NCBI GenBank assembly: GCA_016719105.1
Contig: JADKAQ010000020.1
Location: 122,202-186,201 of the forward strand
DNA length: 64,000 bases
Source: Gemmatimonadota bacterium
GTDB taxonomy: Bacteria > Gemmatimonadota > Gemmatimonadetes > Gemmatimonadales > Gemmatimonadaceae
Direction: 5' to 3'
Below the pieces are notes generated by a model. That model searched no databases. It saw only the letters and a list, made by a program, of their open reading frames with translations, and was not told the origin of the DNA. A program made the translations under genes and the position numbers. Every line of letters starts with the position of its first letter. The stretch's first letter is position 1. Below are positions 45,035 to 53,097 of this stretch, piece by piece.

Positions 45035-45589
45035 ATGAGGATGGGCGTGGCGAACGAGACGAAACGTGCGACGTTAGGCGGCGGCTGCTTCTGGTGCCTC
45101 GAAGCCGTCTACCAGGAAGTGGACGGCGTCTCCGGGATCGTCTCCGGGTACGCGGGGGGGCATGTCCCCAACCCGACGTATGAGCAGGTGTGCGGCAAGA
45201 AGACCGGACACGCCGAGGTGGTGCAGCTGGAATACGACCCGGCGCGCGTGTCGTACCGCACGCTGCTGGAAGTCTTCTTCGCGATCCACGATCCCACGAC
45301 CCCCGACCGCCAGGGGAACGACGTCGGGCCGCAATATCGCTCGGCGATCTTCACGCACGACGAGGCGCAGGCCGACGAGGCGCGCGCCATCATCGCCGAG
45401 CTCACCGCGGAACGCGTCTTCGATGCCCCGATCGTCACGGAGGTCGCCCCGCTCCCCATCTTCTATCCCGCGGAGGCGTACCATCAGGACTACTACCGGC
45501 AGCACACGCGGCAACCGTACTGCGCCTTCGTGATTGCCCCCAAGCTCAGCAAGTACCGTCAGCACTTCGCCAAGCGCGCCTCGTCGTGA
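45035..45589 (+). CDS. msrA: peptide-methionine (S)-S-oxide reductase MsrA
   Basis: 184 aa. The catalytic Cys is in the family signature GGGCFWCLEA. Downstream family motifs include YAGGHVPNPTYEQVC, THAEVV-equivalent HAEVVQLEYDP, FFAIHDPTTPDRQGND and PAEAYHQDYYRQH. It reduces methionine-S-sulfoxide in proteins and free methionine using thioredoxin. A second start at 45041 (ATG) is equally possible, since the AGG of the first two codons could serve as part of a Shine-Dalgarno. The TTA lies in GTTAGGC (TLGGG). Confidence 0.95.
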   Translation: MRMGVANETKRATLGGGCFWCLEAVYQEVDGVSGIVSGYAGGHVPNPTYEQVCGKKTGHAEVVQLEYDPARVSYRTLLEVFFAIHDPTTPDRQGNDVGPQYRSAIFTHDEAQADEARAIIAELTAERVFDAPIVTEVAPLPIFYPAEAYHQDYYRQHTRQPYCAFVIAPKLSKYRQHFAKRASS

Positions 45590-45632
45590 GGTGCGGGCCG
45601 GGGGGTGGCGCGCACACCGCGCCGCGCCTCCG

Positions 45633-46970
45633 CTAGAGCGCGTGCTCCGCGACCGCCACCTGCGCCCCCGCTCCGCCGTTGTAGGCAATCCCGGCGTTCC
45701 GCATCTCCTGCGCGTTCCACAGGGCCAGCGGGTCGACGATCACCGGGCGCGTCATCAGGCGCCGCGCGCGCGACAGGTCGATGGCACGCATCGACGGAAT
45801 GTCGGACAGGACCACCAGGGCATGGGCCGAGGCGAGCGCCGCCAGCGGCGCGTCGGTGAGGTCGACCAGGCCGCCTAACGAAGCCCGTACGTCGTCCTCG
45901 CTGCCGGGGGCGTGGATCACCAGGTGCGCCCCCGCGCCCAGCAGCGAGCGGAGGATGCGAAGTCCCACCGCGGCGTCGGGGTCGTCGCCCGCGGAGACGC
46001 CCGCCATCCCCCACACCCCCACCCGCTTGCCATCGAGCTCGTCGTCCAGGGCGGCGCGCAGGCGTTGTATCACCCCCTCGGCCGTATGCGGCACCTGCTC
46101 CAGCGCCGCCTCCAGCGTCCACGGTGCGCACCCCCAGTTGTTGGCCAGTTCGACCATGGCCCGGGCCTCCCGAATGTCGCGCGTGGCCGGGGCGGCCCCC
46201 AAGGAACGCCTCAGGAGGCGGGCCCCGCCCTCGTCGCCCACCATGTGGGCGAGAACCTCCGCGACTTCGGCACCGCCCTCCTCACAGAAACCGGCGATTT
46301 CGCGCGTGACCCCGAACAGCGCGACCCGCAGCGCAGCGGCGGCGTACCGCAGCGTCTCGGCACTTCGCTCGTCGACCGTGACCAGATGCGCCCCGTCGCG
46401 CAGGAAGGGGGTGTAGCAGCGGCGAAGGACGCGCATCGCGTGCTCCGTGGCGCCGCCGACAACGATGCGTCGCGGCGAGAGGGCCTCGGCCACCGCCGCC
46501 CCGTGCGTAAAGAGCGACGGCACCGCGACGACGTCGAAATCGCGCCCGACGCGCCGCCCGTCTTCCTCCAGGATGGTGCGCAACAGCTGCGTCCCGCCCG
46601 GGCGCACGGTGCCGGCGACGATCACCACGGTGTACGGACGAAGCAGCGACGCGAGCCGCCCGCCAACGGTCGCCCACTCCGACATGTCGGTGACGCCATC
46701 GGCGCCGATGGGAGAGGGGAGCGCGAGAATCACGACCTCCGCGCCACGCACCCCCTCGCCGAGACTCGAGTTGAAGTCGAGTCGTAGCTCCTGGCTGTTC
46801 CGCCGCACCAGCGCCGCGAGCCCCGGCTCCTGGAACGGGAGTATCCCCTCGCGGAGCCGCGCCAGCATGCCGCGATCGGTGTCGATGCACGTCACGGCGT
46901 GCCCCATCTCGGCGAGGGTGGCGCCGGTGACGAGTCCGGTGAAGCCGGTTCCTACGATGGCGACTTTCAT
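45633..46970 (-). CDS. UDP-glucose dehydrogenase-like protein lacking catalytic residues
   Basis: 445 aa, full-length UDP-glucose/GDP-mannose dehydrogenase fold. The dinucleotide motif is VGTGFTGLVTGATLAEMG, followed by PFQEPGLAALVRRN and AGTVRPGGTQLLR, then the conserved helical domain and C-terminal VGVWGMAGVS segment. Catalytic sites are lost. The Cys motif GGSCFPKD is SLGAAPATRD. NPEFLREG is VPSLFTHG. The catalytic Lys-Asn region (AxxTKIxFxNE) is RVALFGVTRE. The substrate Lys of GLAFKP is gone (GMAGVS), and the Arg of FDGRN is VDPLAL. A nucleotide-binding pseudoenzyme, perhaps regulatory, is inferred. It diverges from the hybrid kinase at 47.2 kb. Confidence 0.75.
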   Translation of the reverse strand: MKVAIVGTGFTGLVTGATLAEMGHAVTCIDTDRGMLARLREGILPFQEPGLAALVRRNSQELRLDFNSSLGEGVRGAEVVILALPSPIGADGVTDMSEWATVGGRLASLLRPYTVVIVAGTVRPGGTQLLRTILEEDGRRVGRDFDVVAVPSLFTHGAAVAEALSPRRIVVGGATEHAMRVLRRCYTPFLRDGAHLVTVDERSAETLRYAAAALRVALFGVTREIAGFCEEGGAEVAEVLAHMVGDEGGARLLRRSLGAAPATRDIREARAMVELANNWGCAPWTLEAALEQVPHTAEGVIQRLRAALDDELDGKRVGVWGMAGVSAGDDPDAAVGLRILRSLLGAGAHLVIHAPGSEDDVRASLGGLVDLTDAPLAALASAHALVVLSDIPSMRAIDLSRARRLMTRPVIVDPLALWNAQEMRNAGIAYNGGAGAQVAVAEHAL

Positions 46971-47184
46971 GAGGGTCCTCCGCGGGCGGGTGCTTCGATC
47001 TCCTCCCTCAAGAAAGCGCGCGCGACCCCGCCCCCCCGGCCGCCTTCGACCAATCGGCCAGATGGGGCGACGAGCGCGCCCCTCCGCTCGACGAACAGGG
47101 CGATTGCCCCCCCTCGGGCGAGTACGTGCGGGTGCCGACACTACCAAGGAAGTCCCGATCGTCGGCGCCTCATCCCCTCCCCTC

Positions 47185-49569
47185 GTGTCCGATCCCGTCA
47201 ATCTTCGACTGCACGTCCTGATCGCGAGCTTGAGCGAAGCGGTGCTCGTCGAGGACCAGCATCGCCGCATCTCCCTCACGAACGGCGCGTTCTGCCGGAT
47301 GTTCGGCATCCCGGCACCGCCGGAGGCGATGGTGGGCGCGGACTGCTCGCAGGCGGCCGAAGAGTCGAAGCACTACTTTCGCGATCCGGCGTCCTTCGTC
47401 TCGCGGGTGCAGGCGGTGCTCGACGCGCGTGAGACGGTGATCGGCGACCGTCTGGAGATGGTGGACGGTCGCGTGCTGGAACGGGACTACGTCCCCGTCT
47501 TCCAGGATGGCGGCTACCTGGGGCACCTGTGGAAGTACCGCGACGTGACGGACCAGGTGCGTGCCGAGGAGCGACGAGAGGAGCGCAAGAAGTTCTACGA
47601 ACGCGTGCTCGATGCGCTCCCCGCGCAGGTGGCCGTCTTCGATCGCGATGGCACCTACATGTACGTGTCGCCGAGCGCGATCGCCGACGAGGAGATGCGC
47701 GCGTGGCTCGTGGGGAAGACCGACGCGGACTACTGCGCGCGCCGAGGGCTAGATGCCGCCATCGCCGAGCGTCGCATGGCGCGCGTGCGTCAGGTGGCGG
47801 ACACCGGAACGGAGGCGCGCTTCCAGGAGACACTCCCGGTGCGCCGTACCAACGAGGAGCGCCATCTCGTGCGCTTCTACACGCCGGTGATCGGTGGCGA
47901 TGGCGGGACCGAGCTGGTGCTCGGCTACGGGCTCGACATCACGGACCTCGTGCGCGCCGAGGAGAAGCTGCGCGAGGCGACGCGGCTCGCCGAGCAGTCG
48001 GCACGCGCGAAGGAGAGCTTCCTCGCCAACATGAGCCACGAGATCCGGACGCCGCTCAATGCGGTGATCGGGACCGCACACCTGCTCGACTCGACCCCCC
48101 TCGACGAGCTGCAGCGACGCTACGTGGATGCCATTCGGTACTCGGCCGACACGCTGCTCGCGCTCATCAACGACATCCTCGACCTCACCAAGATCGGGAC
48201 GGGCAACATCGCCTTCGAGTCGGTCCCCTTCCGCCTGCCGGACCTGGTCAACTCGGTCGGGGATGCCTTGCGCGCCACCGCAGAGGGGAAGGGGCTGTCG
48301 CTGCACGTCACGCTCGATCCCGCGCTCCCCCCGGTCGTGGTGGGTGATCCAACACGCCTGACGCAGGTGCTGCTCAACCTCCTTGGCAACGCCGTGAAGT
48401 TCACCGAGCGGGGCGGCGTGACGTTAGGCGTGGGCGTGGCTCGTAACGTTGCTGGCAATGCGGGCGACGCGCTCACCCTCGAGTTTCGCGTGGCCGACAC
48501 CGGGATCGGGATCGCCGAGCACCAGCGGGAGGCGATCTTCGACGCCTTCACGCAGGAGCGCGCCGACACGACCCGCCGGTACGGCGGGACCGGGCTTGGG
48601 CTCGCCATCGTGCGTGAACTGGCGACGCGTCAGGGCGGGGGCGTGCGGGTCGAGAGCGCGGTGGGTGAAGGGAGCACGTTCATCGTCACCTTGCCGGCAC
48701 GCGCCGGGACGATGCCGGCGCTCTCGCCCGATGGCGCAGGCGCGGACGGCGTCGTCGATCTCTCCGGCGTGCGCATCCTGCTCGTCGAGGACAACGCCCT
48801 CAACCAGTTCGTCGCCACGCAGCTCCTGTCGCGTGCCGGGGCGGAGCTCGTGGTGGAAGGGAACGGCGTCCTCGCCCTCGATCGGTTGCGCGCGGACCGC
48901 CGCTTCGACGTCATCCTCATGGACATCCAGATGCCCGAGATGGACGGCTTCGAGGCGACGCATCGCATCCGCACGGAGCTGGGGATCCGCGGCATCGAGA
49001 TCCCGATCCTCGCCCTGACCGCGTCGGCGCTGGTGGAACAGCGCTCGCGGGCGGTCGCGCTCGGGATGGACGACTTCGTCATGAAGCCGTTCGCGCCCGA
49101 CGACCTCAAACGGCGCATTGCCGCGGCGGTCTGGCGGTCGCGTCATGCGCGTGCCCTCGCGGCGTCGACGCGCGCCGGGCGCGACGGCGAGCCGGGAGGC
49201 GAGGGCGACGGCGAGGGGTCGGTGGACTTCGAGGTGCTCGAGGCGCAGACCCTGGGGCAGGCGGAGTTCACGATCGAGATGATCGACGTCTACCTGGCGC
49301 ACCTGCCAGTCCAGTGGGCGTCGGTTCGCGACTCGGCGGCGGCGATGCAGCGTGAGGCGTTGCAGGGGGCGGCGCACAAGCTCAAGTCGGCCTGCGCGGT
49401 TGTCGGTGCCGGGGGGCTGCACGCCACGTTGCAGTCGCTCGAGGACCTCGCGCTCTCGGCCAGCGCGACCCAGGTCGCGATGCTCGTGCAGGAGGCGGCA
49501 CCGGAGGTCGAGCAGGTGCAACGTGTGCTGGCGCGCGCGCGCGCGCGGTACGAGGCCCAGCTCGCGTGA
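47185..49569 (+). CDS. PAS-PAS hybrid histidine kinase with receiver and Hpt
   Basis: 794 aa from a GTG at 47185, chosen because PAS-like sequence begins there (LHVLIASLSEAVLVEDQ). Order: PAS domain 1, PAS domain 2 (YERVLDALPAQVAVFDRDGT), HisKA (FLANMSHEIRTPLNAVIG, phospho-His), HATPase_c (LLGNAVKFTERG, GTGLGLAIVREL), receiver (VEDNALNQFV, ILMDIQMPEMDGF, phospho-Asp, MKPFAP), and C-terminal Hpt (GAAHKLKSACAVVGAGG, second phospho-His). A complete phosphorelay in one protein, cytoplasmic. The stop overlaps the LytTR response regulator by GTGA (49566-49569), so that regulator is the probable final acceptor. Confidence 0.9.
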   Translation: MSDPVNLRLHVLIASLSEAVLVEDQHRRISLTNGAFCRMFGIPAPPEAMVGADCSQAAEESKHYFRDPASFVSRVQAVLDARETVIGDRLEMVDGRVLERDYVPVFQDGGYLGHLWKYRDVTDQVRAEERREERKKFYERVLDALPAQVAVFDRDGTYMYVSPSAIADEEMRAWLVGKTDADYCARRGLDAAIAERRMARVRQVADTGTEARFQETLPVRRTNEERHLVRFYTPVIGGDGGTELVLGYGLDITDLVRAEEKLREATRLAEQSARAKESFLANMSHEIRTPLNAVIGTAHLLDSTPLDELQRRYVDAIRYSADTLLALINDILDLTKIGTGNIAFESVPFRLPDLVNSVGDALRATAEGKGLSLHVTLDPALPPVVVGDPTRLTQVLLNLLGNAVKFTERGGVTLGVGVARNVAGNAGDALTLEFRVADTGIGIAEHQREAIFDAFTQERADTTRRYGGTGLGLAIVRELATRQGGGVRVESAVGEGSTFIVTLPARAGTMPALSPDGAGADGVVDLSGVRILLVEDNALNQFVATQLLSRAGAELVVEGNGVLALDRLRADRRFDVILMDIQMPEMDGFEATHRIRTELGIRGIEIPILALTASALVEQRSRAVALGMDDFVMKPFAPDDLKRRIAAAVWRSRHARALAASTRAGRDGEPGGEGDGEGSVDFEVLEAQTLGQAEFTIEMIDVYLAHLPVQWASVRDSAAAMQREALQGAAHKLKSACAVVGAGGLHATLQSLEDLALSASATQVAMLVQEAAPEVEQVQRVLARARARYEAQLA

Positions 49570-50339
49570 CCGCCGCGACGCGCACCGTCCCGCTCCGGGC
49601 CCTGGTCGTCGACGACGATCCCGTGTCGCGTGCCCTGCTCGCGCGCTATGTGGGGCAGCACGATGCGTTGCAGCTGGTGGAGGTGTGCGCCTCGGCGGTC
49701 GAGGCCGTCCCCTTCCTGCGCGCCGGCGCCGTCGACGTCGTCTTTCTCGATGTGGAAATGCCGGAGATGTCGGGGTTGGAGCTCGTGCGCGCCCTCGACC
49801 GGCGGCCGCACGTCGTGCTCGTGACGGGCAAGGCGCAGTATGCCGTCGAGGCGTTCGCCGTGGCCGTGAGCGACTACCTGCTCAAGCCGGTGCAGTTCCC
49901 CCGCTTCCTGCAGGCGGTCGAGCGCGTGATGCGTGCCCGGCAGGCCGAAGCCCACCTCGACGCGCCGCCCACACCCCCTGCGCCGCAGGGGCCGTCCGCG
50001 CCGGAGGAGGCAGCGACGGCGTGGTCGCGCGACATCCTCTTCGCGCGGGTCGACGGGCGGTTGATGCGCATTCCCCTCCGTGAGGTGCACTGGGTCGAGG
50101 CCAAGGGCGACTACGTCCTGCTGCACGCCCCAAAGCAGCGCTACATGGTCCATGCGACGATGAAGACGATGGAGGCGCGACTCCCCGCCGCCGACTTCGT
50201 GCGGGTGCATCGTTCGCACATCGTGCGACTGGACCGCATCGTGGACCTGGAGGAATCGACGATCGTCGTGGAGCGCGATGTGGTCCCGGTCGGCGCCTCC
50301 TACCGCACACCCTTGTTGATGCGACTCAACACGCTGTGA
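49566..50339 (+). CDS. LytTR-family response regulator
   Basis: 257 aa from a GTG overlapping the kinase stop. N-terminal receiver with DD in VVDDDPVSRALL, phospho-Asp in FLDVEMPEMSG, Thr in VTGKAQYA and Lys in YLLKPVQF. A proline-rich linker of about 25 residues is followed by a LytTR DNA-binding domain (RIPLREVHWVEAKGDYVLLHA, FVRVHRSHIVRLDRI). LytTR regulators bind direct repeats with about 10-bp spacing. Translational coupling to the hybrid kinase makes them a pair; LytTR regulators more often pair with LytS-type kinases. Confidence 0.92.
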   Translation: MTAATRTVPLRALVVDDDPVSRALLARYVGQHDALQLVEVCASAVEAVPFLRAGAVDVVFLDVEMPEMSGLELVRALDRRPHVVLVTGKAQYAVEAFAVAVSDYLLKPVQFPRFLQAVERVMRARQAEAHLDAPPTPPAPQGPSAPEEAATAWSRDILFARVDGRLMRIPLREVHWVEAKGDYVLLHAPKQRYMVHATMKTMEARLPAADFVRVHRSHIVRLDRIVDLEESTIVVERDVVPVGASYRTPLLMRLNTL

Positions 50340-50598
50340 GCGACGATTCGTCGCCCCGCCCCCCCGCGTGGAGACGCGTCCCTCGCCTTGGCACCCTCGG
50401 TAACCGGAAGCGTCGATCGTTCGTCTCCCGATGAGGGGGCACGGTCACGGGGTAATGATGAGGATCTTCTCATTCGTGCGATACCTTGGCCGAACGCCTA
50501 AAGGTCGATTGCGCGTTCCGGTCGTTGGTCCGTAGTTTTGCACGCGTGCGACTCGCGAGCGGCGTGCGCGAGATTCGGGGGACTTCGGGAGGCGAACG
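50340..50598. other. intergenic, nothing certain
   Basis: 259 bp between the LytTR gene and the next kinase. An ATGAG...CTCAT dyad near 50459-50474 is the only visible structure. It probably contains the promoter of the GAF-PAS kinase. Confidence 0.3.
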
Positions 50599-53097
50599 GT
50601 GCCGCAGCACCAAGAGGCGATAAGTGTGGCGGACGGAACCTCGTCTGGCGATGGCGCGGTGACCGCGCTGCCCCCGAAGGGGATGGCCGATCGCGAGCGC
50701 ATGCACGAGCTTCGCCTCCTGCTGCAGTCGGTCGCGTCCGGCGGTGCGCTCCCCGACGTCCTGACTCGCGTGGCGGAGTGGATCGAACGCATCAGCCCGG
50801 GGTCGCTCTGCTCGGTCCTGCTGCTTGACGAGTCGAAGACGCGCATGCGCCATGGGGCCGCGCCGTCGCTCCCGGCGGCGTACGTCCAGCAGATCGACGG
50901 GATCGTGATCGGTCCCAGGGTCGGGTCGTGTGGCACGGCGGCCTACACCGCGAAGCCGGTCATCGTCAGCGATATCGCCAACGATCCGCTCTGGGACGAC
51001 TTCCGGTCCATCGCCGCCCCCTTCGGCTTGCGCGCCTGCTGGTCGCATCCGATTCTCGGCGCCGCCGGTCAGGTGCTGGGGACGTTCGCCGTGTATAAGT
51101 CCGCCCCCGCGCTCCCCACGGAGAGCGAGTGGGAACTGCTCGTCGACGCGTCGCACATCACCGCCCTCATCATCGAGCGATCACGGGCCGATCAGGCGCG
51201 GCAGGAGCACGCGCGTGACCTGCGGTCCATCGTCGAGAACGCGATGGATCTCATCGTGCGTCTCGACGCCGACGCGCGCTTCACGTACGTCAATCCGGCA
51301 GCGCTCCAACTCTCCGGGCGCACGCAGGAGCAATTGATGGGCAGGGCGGCGGTCGATCTCGGACTCCCCGAATCGACGGTCACGATGATCGAGGAGGTGT
51401 ACCACACCGCCATTCGCACGCGTGCCCCGGTCCGTTACGAGCATGCCCTTCCCACGGTGCAGGGGGAGCGCTGGCTCGATGCGGTGACCGCGCCATCGTA
51501 CGATGCCGAGGGGACGCTGACCGGCTTCGTCGTGATTGCGCGTGACATCACCGAGGGGCGCCAGGCGCGCGAGGCGTTGCGACGTTCCGAGGAGCGACTG
51601 CGCCTCATCTTCGACCGCTCCGAGCGCTCGATCGCCCTCCTCGACACGGACGGGCGACTGAAGGAAGTGGGGGACCTCGCCATGCAGGCCACGGCGCTCG
51701 ATCGCGCGAGCGTGCTCAATGCGCACTTCTGGGAGCTCCCCACCTTCGCCGACTCGCCCCAGGCGCAGGCGCAGCTGCGCCGCGCCATAACCGATGCGGC
51801 GGCGGGGACTCCCTCGGGCGGGGAGGTGACGTATCGCGGCGCCAAGGGCGAAACGCGCTACGGCTGGTTCAACGCGGTCCCGGTCCGCGATGCCGAGGGG
51901 ACGGTCGTCGAGCTCCTGCTCGAAGGGAGCGACCAGACCGCGACGCGCGAGCTCGAACTACGGGTGCGCCAGTCCGAGAAGATGGAATCGTTGGGGCGAC
52001 TCGCCGGCGGGATCGCCCACGACTTCAACAACGTCCTCGCCGCCATCCTCGGCTACGGCGAGTTGCTGCTGGCGGACGCCCCACCCGGAACCGAGACGTT
52101 CGAGGGGTTGCAGCACATCGTCACCTCCTCGCGGCGCGCGCGCGACCTCGTGCGCCAGATCCTGGCCTTCAGCCGAAAGGCCGAGATCGCGCACCAGCCC
52201 GTCGACTTGCGCCTCGTGATGGAGGATGGGCTTCGGCTGTTGCGGGCGTCGCTTCCTTCCACCATCGAGCTGCGCGAACGCGTGAGTGCCACGCCGCTGG
52301 TGGTCATGGGCGACGCCACCCAGCTGTCGCAGGTCCTGCTCAACCTGGGGACCAACGCCGACTACGTGCTGCGCAAGAAGGGCGACGGATCGCTCGAGGT
52401 CAGGCTGGAGCGCGTCTACCTTGGCGACGGCGAGGCGCGCGTGTACGGCGTGACGCCGGGACAGTACGCGCGCCTCTCGGTCCGCGACTCCGGCGACGGG
52501 ATTCCCTCCGCGGTCCTTCCCAAGATCTTCGAGCCGTTCTTCACGACCAAGCCCATGGGCGAGGGGACCGGGATGGGGCTCGCCGTGGTCCACGGGATCG
52601 TGACCTCGCACGGCGGCGGCATTCGAGTCGAATCGTCGTCCATCGGAACCGCCTTCGAGGTCGTCTTCCCCATCGTCTCCACCCCGGTCAACGTCCCCGT
52701 GCAGCCGCAGGCGTCCAGTGCGCGCGGTTCGGGACGCGTCCTCGTGGTCGATGACGAAGCGGCCATCGTCAACCTCCTGCGGCGCGTCCTCCCCCGGCGC
52801 GGTTTCGAGGTCGTCTCGCTCACGACCCCCGTCGACGCGCTCGCGCAGTTCCAGGCGGAGCCCGACCGCTTCGACCTCATGATCACCGATCGCACCATGC
52901 CGCGCATGACCGGCGAGGCGCTGGCGGCACAGGTGCATGCAATCCGTCCCGGCCTCCCCGTCATCATCACCAGCGGCCAGGGCAATCCAGCCGACGAGGA
53001 TGAGGCGATGGCCAACACCGTCTTCCTGGCCAAGCCATTCGACGTGGCCGACCTGATGGCCGCGATCGAGCGCGCACGACGAAAGGTCGCGCGTTAG
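50599..53097 (+). CDS. GAF-PAS-PAS histidine kinase with C-terminal receiver
   Basis: 832 aa from a GTG. GAF domain (LQSVASGGALPDVLTRVAEW to TAYTAKPVIVSDIANDP), PAS domain (LRSIVENAMDLIVRLDADA), a second PAS (LRLIFDRSERSIALLDTDG), HisKA with GGIAHDFNNVLAAILGY (phospho-His), HATPase_c (NLGTNADYVL, GTGMGLAVVHGIV) and receiver (VVDDEAAIVNLL, LMITDRTMPRMTG). The GAF sequence GPRVGSCGTAAYT is typical of the GAF2 kinase subgroup with a conserved GSCGTA signature. The kinase may act alone or on a distant regulator. Its stop lies in GTTAGGC and overlaps by 4 bp the convergent orphan gene. Confidence 0.9.
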   Translation: MPQHQEAISVADGTSSGDGAVTALPPKGMADRERMHELRLLLQSVASGGALPDVLTRVAEWIERISPGSLCSVLLLDESKTRMRHGAAPSLPAAYVQQIDGIVIGPRVGSCGTAAYTAKPVIVSDIANDPLWDDFRSIAAPFGLRACWSHPILGAAGQVLGTFAVYKSAPALPTESEWELLVDASHITALIIERSRADQARQEHARDLRSIVENAMDLIVRLDADARFTYVNPAALQLSGRTQEQLMGRAAVDLGLPESTVTMIEEVYHTAIRTRAPVRYEHALPTVQGERWLDAVTAPSYDAEGTLTGFVVIARDITEGRQAREALRRSEERLRLIFDRSERSIALLDTDGRLKEVGDLAMQATALDRASVLNAHFWELPTFADSPQAQAQLRRAITDAAAGTPSGGEVTYRGAKGETRYGWFNAVPVRDAEGTVVELLLEGSDQTATRELELRVRQSEKMESLGRLAGGIAHDFNNVLAAILGYGELLLADAPPGTETFEGLQHIVTSSRRARDLVRQILAFSRKAEIAHQPVDLRLVMEDGLRLLRASLPSTIELRERVSATPLVVMGDATQLSQVLLNLGTNADYVLRKKGDGSLEVRLERVYLGDGEARVYGVTPGQYARLSVRDSGDGIPSAVLPKIFEPFFTTKPMGEGTGMGLAVVHGIVTSHGGGIRVESSSIGTAFEVVFPIVSTPVNVPVQPQASSARGSGRVLVVDDEAAIVNLLRRVLPRRGFEVVSLTTPVDALAQFQAEPDRFDLMITDRTMPRMTGEALAAQVHAIRPGLPVIITSGQGNPADEDEAMANTVFLAKPFDVADLMAAIERARRKVAR

